A DNA stretch of 17,298 nucleotides. Source: an uncultured Collinsella sp. (lineage in GTDB: Bacteria; Actinomycetota; Coriobacteriia; Coriobacteriales; Coriobacteriaceae). Positions 13,430-17,298 of the stretch are shown in pieces; the first letter of the stretch is position 1, and each line of letters opens with the position of its first letter. The translations under genes and the position numbers were made by a program. A model generated the notes under the pieces. It saw only the letters and a list, made by a program, of their open reading frames with translations, did not search any database and had not been told where the DNA came from. Location of the stretch: NCBI GenBank assembly GCA_900752545.1, contig CAADVS010000019.1:1-17298 (forward strand), in the 5' to 3' direction.

Positions 13430-15205
13430 TTACTTCGAAAGTTGCTCGCTTACGAAGGCGAGAGACTTGTCGCCGTTCTGGGAGAGCTCGATGTACTGCT
13501 TACCGCGGCAGGCGACGCATTTGTTGCCCACGCGCTCGCAGTCCTTCTGCAGGTCGGCCAGGTAGCTTGCGGCCTGCGGGGCCAGGACGACCAGGTCAAA
13601 GTCGGGGAGCATGTCAACGTGGTTGCCATAGGCCTCGGCAGCGGTCTCAAGATTGATGCCGCGCTCCTTGGCGGCCTTGGCCAGCGCGTTGGCGAGCAGG
13701 CCTGAGGTTCCGCCACCCTGGCAGAGCACGAGCACGCGCTTGCCGTTGAGGTCACTGGTGGTCGTTGCCTCGGCAGCGGGTGCTGCGGAAGCGGCGGGGG
13801 CGTCGGCCTTCACGGCCTCGGCGGCAGCGCCGGCAGCAACGCTCTTGGCGTCAGCCTTGCCCTGGAAGGCATCGTTGAGCTTGGCGGCCTTCTCGGCGTT
13901 CTTGGCGGCGAGCTCCTCCTGGGAGATCTCGGCCTCCTCGGCGCACTTCTGGGCGTCATAGGCGCGGAAGAACGGGTAGTACAGAACGAAATCGACGACC
14001 AGGATAAGGGCGAGCATCACAAAGGCGAGCGGCTGGAAGCCCAGGCCCATGATGGTACCGATGGGGCCGGGGACGGTCCAAGGCAGGGTGTACATAAAGC
14101 CGTTCATGCCCAAGAAGTCGATAAAGATCTTGAGGATCCAGATGTTGGCGATCGGGGCAAAGACAAACGGGACAAAGAAGACGGGGTTGAGCACGATGGG
14201 TGCGGCGAACAGCAGCGGCTCGTTGACGGCAAAGCACACGGGGACGATAGCGGCCTTACCGACGGTGCGCATCTCCTGGGACTTGGCCAGGAAGCAGAAC
14301 ATAAAGACCAGGACGAGCGTGGCGCCGGTGCCGCCCATGCAGACGACGAAGTACTGGGCACCCTGGGTCAGGACAGCGGAAGCGTGCTGGCCAGCCTGGA
14401 ATGCGGCCAGGTTGTCGGTCATGTTGGCAACGAGAGCGGCGGCGATGGCGGGCTCGACGATCGAGGGGCCGTGGACGCCCACGAACCAGAAGAGGCTCAT
14501 GGCGCCGTAGATCACAGCGAGGCCGATGTAGCCATCGGCAGCGGTGAACAGGGGCTGGAACACCTGGATGACACCCTGGGCAAAGCAGAAGCCAAAAGCA
14601 GCGCGGAAGACGATGTCAAAAACCCAAAAGACGGTGATGCAGACGGAGAAGGGGATGATGTCCTTAAAGGTCTGCGAGATGTTGGGCGGAACCTGCTCGG
14701 GCATCTTGACGGTGATGTTGCGCTTAATGAAGAACTTGTAGATGATGCCGGTCACAAACGCAGCGATGAAAGCGGTCAGCAGGCCCTTGGAACCAAGGTA
14801 GGTGGTGTTGAAACCGCTGGCAGCGTCCGTGGCGATGGTGTCGCTCGAAAGGAGCAAGAAGCCGATGATGGCCGCGCACATGCACGAGATGAAGTTGATC
14901 TGGTTGTTCTTGGGCAGATCGCGGTTCTGAGCGTCGGCGAAGTGCTTGGCCGTGGTGGCGGCGCAGGCGATGGCCAGGATGCCCATGGAGTAGTTGTAGC
15001 ACTTCCACAGGGCGTTGTTGATGTCATCGGGCCAGTAGAAACCCCAGATGTTGGGGACCGAGGCTACCAGGCAGAAGATGGACGAGAAGATGATGATGGG
15101 GATGACGGAGATAAAGCCGTCGCGGATCGCCTTGAGGTACTTGTTGCGGGCGATCGCGTTGAAAAAGGGCTGGCCCTTTTCGATGATGGCGATGAGTTGC
15201 CCCAT
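13430..15205 (-). CDS. lacE: Lactose-type PTS permease EIICB (LacE-like), cassette 3
   Basis: This 591-residue membrane permease imports and phosphorylates lactose or a similar beta-galactoside. It resembles staphylococcal/lactococcal LacE along its length: EKGQPFF near the start, DGFIS..P.I.FSSIF, NQINFIS, the PPNISQTFKDIIPFS loop, VGVHGPSIVEPAIAA (His245) and AVNEPLLFAAP (Glu329). The EIIB domain follows an Ala/Lys/Glu-rich linker, with active Cys495 in VLVLCQGGGTSGLLANAL. The glutamine after the cysteine differs from the CAG form of the two paralogues, and EIIB has three further cysteines in DCERVGNKCVACRG. AGGAG lies eight bases ahead of the ATG. It is divergent from lacI3 and preceded by a promoter with an operator at its -35. 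The EIIA partner is probably the product at 16781-17119. Confidence 0.92.
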   Translation of the reverse strand: MGQLIAIIEKGQPFFNAIARNKYLKAIRDGFISVIPIIIFSSIFCLVASVPNIWGFYWPDDINNALWKCYNYSMGILAIACAATTAKHFADAQNRDLPKNNQINFISCMCAAIIGFLLLSSDTIATDAASGFNTTYLGSKGLLTAFIAAFVTGIIYKFFIKRNITVKMPEQVPPNISQTFKDIIPFSVCITVFWVFDIVFRAAFGFCFAQGVIQVFQPLFTAADGYIGLAVIYGAMSLFWFVGVHGPSIVEPAIAAALVANMTDNLAAFQAGQHASAVLTQGAQYFVVCMGGTGATLVLVFMFCFLAKSQEMRTVGKAAIVPVCFAVNEPLLFAAPIVLNPVFFVPFVFAPIANIWILKIFIDFLGMNGFMYTLPWTVPGPIGTIMGLGFQPLAFVMLALILVVDFVLYYPFFRAYDAQKCAEEAEISQEELAAKNAEKAAKLNDAFQGKADAKSVAAGAAAEAVKADAPAASAAPAAEATTTSDLNGKRVLVLCQGGGTSGLLANALAKAAKERGINLETAAEAYGNHVDMLPDFDLVVLAPQAASYLADLQKDCERVGNKCVACRGKQYIELSQNGDKSLAFVSEQLSK

Positions 15206-15238
15206 GCAATGCTCCTAAGAGTCGGTGGGTTAGCAACG

Positions 15239-15283
15239 ATGGTAGCTTTTGGCGTTCGGTTGCCAAAATGTTGACGTTGCCAT
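15239..15283 (-). promoter_or_regulatory. Cassette 3 operon promoter with adjacent operator
   Basis: On the minus strand TTGGCA (complement of 15261-15266), a 16-bp spacer and TACCAT (complement of 15239-15244) form a plausible promoter about 30 bases ahead of the EIICB3 start. The operator ATGTTGACGTTGCCAT (15268-15283) lies directly upstream of the -35, one base away. Repressor binding there, perhaps looped to the second site at 15387, would hinder polymerase. Confidence 0.5.
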
Positions 15284-15386
15284 TTTGCGACACAAAAAAG
15301 ACGCGAACCGGTGGTTCCTGTGCCTGCGAACCGTCGATTCCTTATGCGTAAACGTTTGAGCCGCCCGGTGGCTCTGTATTTGCGCA

Positions 15387-15402
15387 ATGGCAACGTTAAC
15401 AT
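15387..15402. promoter_or_regulatory. Second cassette 3 operator
   Basis: ATGGCAACGTTAACAT is the inverted form of the operator at 15268-15283, with one base changed. The two lie 119 bp apart, in the middle of the 356-bp gap between the divergent genes. AAACGTTT at 15350-15357 between them is a separate short palindrome. Confidence 0.65.
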
Positions 15403-15531
15403 TTGGTCGACAAAAGCCGTTCGGGGAAGCAAAAATGTCGGTGAACGGTAGGTTTTGGGTGGTGAGCGTATGGTGGGGGAGGCGTTGGATATACTTGAAG
15501 GCGTTAAAAATGACTGCGCAAGGTGCCACCA

Positions 15532-15547
15532 ATGGCATCGTTGACAT
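15532..15547. promoter_or_regulatory. Third cassette 3 operator, ahead of lacI3
   Basis: ATGGCATCGTTGACAT matches the other two cassette 3 sites at 14 of 16 positions or better, and ends 14 bp before the lacI3 start codon. A TATACT -10-like hexamer at 15490-15495 is upstream. The position fits autorepression, as in cassette 2. Confidence 0.6.
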
Positions 15548-15561
15548 AGAAAGATCGACCT

Positions 15562-16566
15562 ATGGCCGCTGTTAAAAAATCGGTATCCGTCAAAGACGTA
15601 GCGCGCCTCGCGGGCGTCTCGGAGCAGACGGTCTCGCGCACCGTGCACGATTCGCCCAGCGTGCGCCCCGAGACCAAGGAACGCGTGCGTGCCGCCATGC
15701 GCGAGCTGGGGTATCGCCCCAATTTTGCCGGTCGATCGCTGCGCCGCGGCAAGTTTAAGACCGTCGGCGTCGCCATGTTCAACATTACCGGCACCGGCAA
15801 TCTCGACCGTATGGAGGGCTTTGCCGCAGCGGCCGACAAACATGGCTATGCCATCACCCTCACTAAAGCAGACGGGCATCCGTATACCCTCGAGAGCGCA
15901 TCGTCGCGCATGAGCGCACTGCCGGTGGATGGCATGGTTGTGATTATGAACCGCATGCCGGCGGACTTTGGAACCTTCGAGCCGCTGCCCGGCATGCAGA
16001 CGGTGCTCGTTACGATGTTGGAGCACCCGCTCTGTTCAACGGTCGATAACGACCAGTTCGATTGCTCGCGCCAGGTGGTCGAGTACTTGCTGGGGCGGGG
16101 GCACAAAACCGTGCACTTTATCTCGTGCCCCGAGCGCTCGCTTTCGGGCATGCGGCGCGAGGAAGGCTGGCGCGAGACATTGCGTGCGCATGGCATTGAG
16201 CCGCCGCGACTTATCCGTGGCGATTGGACGGCGCAGAGCGGATATGCCGCAGGTCAGGCCCTGGCGGATGATCCGACCTGTACTGCCATCTATGCCTCCA
16301 ACGATGCCATGGCCTATGGCTGCATCCGTGGGCTCGAGTCGCGCGGGAAGTGCGTGCCCCAGGACGTGAGCGTGGTGGGTGTTGATGACAGCCTGGGCGA
16401 TATCGTGCCCGATTGTCGCCTGACCACGGTGCGCTTTGACAACAAGCGCGTCGGCATGTGGGCGGTTGACAAGATTGCCGGCGCCGAGGGCGTTGCGCCC
16501 GGTGTGGAGCACATGCTGTTTCCGGGCGTGCTCGTCGAGGGCGATACGGTGCGCGATTGGCGCTAG
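15562..16566 (+). CDS. LacI-family repressor of cassette 3
   Basis: This 334-residue repressor begins MAAVKKSVSVKDVARLAGVS, with recognition helix VSEQTVSRTVH and hinge YRPNFAGRSLRRG. The effector domain contains AIYASNDAMAYGCIRGL and VSVVGVDDSLGDIVPD, both standard LacI/GalR sequences. Lactose operons of staphylococci and lactococci are controlled by a DeoR-type LacR instead, so control by a LacI-type protein is a different wiring of the same enzymes. It diverges from lacE-lacG, and three operator copies in the gap, the last just before this gene, suggest control of both directions. No terminator is visible after the stop, so transcripts may continue into the EIIA gene 214 bp downstream. The start ATG has GAAAGATCG ahead, a weak ribosome binding site. 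Confidence 0.87.
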   Translation: MAAVKKSVSVKDVARLAGVSEQTVSRTVHDSPSVRPETKERVRAAMRELGYRPNFAGRSLRRGKFKTVGVAMFNITGTGNLDRMEGFAAAADKHGYAITLTKADGHPYTLESASSRMSALPVDGMVVIMNRMPADFGTFEPLPGMQTVLVTMLEHPLCSTVDNDQFDCSRQVVEYLLGRGHKTVHFISCPERSLSGMRREEGWRETLRAHGIEPPRLIRGDWTAQSGYAAGQALADDPTCTAIYASNDAMAYGCIRGLESRGKCVPQDVSVVGVDDSLGDIVPDCRLTTVRFDNKRVGMWAVDKIAGAEGVAPGVEHMLFPGVLVEGDTVRDWR

Positions 16567-16599
16567 GGCGCGGGTCTGTTTGGGTTTCCGCTAATTGTG

Positions 16600-16616
16600 T
16601 TCGATATTGTTCAGAT
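16600..16616. other. TTCGATATTGT motif upstream of the EIIA gene
   Basis: TTCGATATTGTTCAGAT recurs here in the 214-bp gap between lacI3 and the EIIA gene. The gap also has TTGACC (16645-16650), a possible -35 without a convincing -10 partner. Nothing else was recognised in this gap. Confidence 0.35.
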
Positions 16617-16780
16617 TGGTTTAAAAACCGTTCACGGGCAAAAATTGACCGTTCATAGCTTGAAATTACGTTTTGCGCTGTTCTTTTTTGTTTGAATGTT
16701 AATGTTTCTCCCATACAGAACGCAGCGCGTATGCCCGGACGCGATGCTCTCCATTGGTTCATATGTGAAAGGAACGCAAC

Positions 16781-17119
16781 ATGGCAACCAAAGAAGAAAT
16801 CTCGATGGTTGGATTCGAGATTGTCGCATACGCAGGTGACGCCCAGACCGATCTGCTTGCAGCGCTCGATGCTGCTCGCGAGGGTGATTTTGAGAAGGCC
16901 GAACAGCTGCACAAGGATGCCAGCGATGCGCTTATCGGCGCCCACGACACGCAGACCAAGCTGCTTTCGCAGGAGGCCGGCGGCGGCGAGATGGAGATGA
17001 CCTTCATCATGGCTCACGCTCAGGACACTCTCATGACCACTATGATCCTGGAGAAGCAGGCCCGCTTTACCATCGATGCCTACAAGCGCATTGCCGAGCT
17101 CGAGGCCAAGCTCGCCTAA
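16781..17119 (+). CDS. lacF: Lac-family PTS EIIA component
   Basis: This small soluble protein of 112 residues, the usual size of LacF/CelC-type EIIA, relays phosphate from HPr to EIIB. ISMVGFEIVAYAGDAQTDLL is the family's N-terminal motif. The phosphorylated residue is His79 in MAHAQDTLMTT, with Asp82 at the position of the conserved aspartate (LacF has HGQDHLMTT). The fold is a three-helix bundle that forms trimers. AAAGGA lies ahead of the ATG. It is the only EIIA in the window against three EIICB proteins, none of which has a fused EIIA, so it probably serves all of them. It lies on the same strand as lacI3, downstream of it, rather than within a permease operon. The name lacF rests on family and on its position next to the LacE/LacG cassette. 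Confidence 0.9.
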   Translation: MATKEEISMVGFEIVAYAGDAQTDLLAALDAAREGDFEKAEQLHKDASDALIGAHDTQTKLLSQEAGGGEMEMTFIMAHAQDTLMTTMILEKQARFTIDAYKRIAELEAKLA

Positions 17120-17146
17120 CGAGCCCGCACAACCTCGTCCCCTTCC

Positions 17147-17180
17147 AAAAGCTCTGCTGCTACCCGCAGCAGGGCTTTTT
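17147..17180 (+). terminator. Rho-independent terminator of the EIIA gene
   Basis: AAAGCTCTGCTGC (17148-17160) pairs with GCAGCAGGGCTTT (17166-17178) through 13 positions with one G-U pair, loop TACCC, followed by a T-tract ending at 17180. It is 28 bp past the EIIA stop. Confidence 0.9.
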
Positions 17181-17199
17181 CTGTTCAAGACTTTAGTCC

Positions 17200-17267
17200 G
17201 CTGGCCGCGCAGCGGCCAGCTTTAAACCACCCGCTACGCGGGTGGAGACAAACGGCTTTACAAAGCC
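17200..17267. repeat. Three consecutive short-loop hairpins
   Basis: GCTGGCCGC (17200-17208) with GCGGCCAGC (17212-17220); CCACCCGC (17227-17234) with GCGGGTGG (17238-17245); and GGCTTT (17254-17259) with AAAGCC (17262-17267). The first two stems are perfect with three-base loops. No T-tract follows and no gene is present up to the window end. Such hairpins are known from REP elements and the ends of IS200/IS605-type elements; membership in either is a guess. Confidence 0.5.
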
Positions 17268-17298
17268 ACCCCTCCGACCGATATTGACGATTGTTCAG

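Noticed and set aside
14384..15274. Open frame of 296 codons opposite EIICB3
   Set aside because: Antisense to the best-supported LacE homologue here; composition is Gly/Asp-rich with no ribosome binding site.
15345..15360. Catabolite response (cre-like) site around AAACGTTT
   Set aside because: The palindrome is perfect for only eight bases and the flanks do not fit the TGNAANCGNTNNCA consensus.
16696..16714. Cassette 3-type operator upstream of the EIIA gene (ATGTTAATGTTTCTCCCAT)
   Set aside because: Only the left half matches; the core is changed from ACGT and three extra bases separate the halves, so chance similarity is as likely.

Overview
The window looks like the chromosome of a gut-type actinobacterium of the class Coriobacteriia, probably Collinsella or a close relative. 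This is inferred from the moderately high GC content, AGGAG-type ribosome binding sites, and a run of Lac-family PTS genes with LacI-type regulators. No rRNA or other phylogenetic marker is present, so the assignment is tentative.

Left edge (1-1990). The C-terminal part of an IS256/Mutator-type transposase abuts the 3' part of a DeoR-family regulator, which has lost its DNA-binding half. A 110-bp field of inverted TGACGCG-type repeats follows. Next is a type II toxin-antitoxin pair on the minus strand (Phd/YefM antitoxin, RelE/ParE toxin) whose extended -10 promoter is embedded in a perfect inverted repeat. Between this pair and the first sugar gene lies the first of three arrays of a 56-58 bp palindromic repeat.

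Centre and right (1989-17119). Three paralogous cassettes follow one another. Each holds a GH1 6-phospho-beta-galactosidase-like enzyme, a Lac-family PTS EIICB permease and a divergently transcribed LacI-family repressor. Cassette 1 (1989-6552) is lacI1 diverging from EIICB1-GH1a. Cassette 2 (6887-11646) is lacI2 diverging from GH1b-EIICB2; the gene order is swapped and EIICB2 carries a one-base frameshift. Cassette 3 (11924-16566) is lacI3 diverging from EIICB3-GH1c, and its EIICB closely resembles staphylococcal/lactococcal LacE. A single lone EIIA (LacF-type) at 16781-17119 probably serves all permeases. Each permease would import and phosphorylate a beta-galactoside (or beta-glucoside) at C6, and the partner GH1 enzyme would hydrolyse the phosphorylated disaccharide. 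No tagatose-6-phosphate pathway genes are in the window.

Regulation. Each divergent promoter region carries its own variant of a LacI-type operator built round an ACGT core (two copies in cassette 1, three each in cassettes 2 and 3). The first two residues of the repressor recognition helix also differ (LK, RQ, EQ), which suggests three insulated circuits made from one ancestral module. All three operons have a strong hairpin without a U-tract between their two cistrons. Rho-independent terminators close the three operons and the EIIA gene. The palindrome arrays lie just past the 3' ends of GH1a, lacI1 and lacI2.

Right edge (17181-17298). Three consecutive short-loop hairpins with no gene; they may belong to a REP or IS200/IS605-like element that continues beyond the window.
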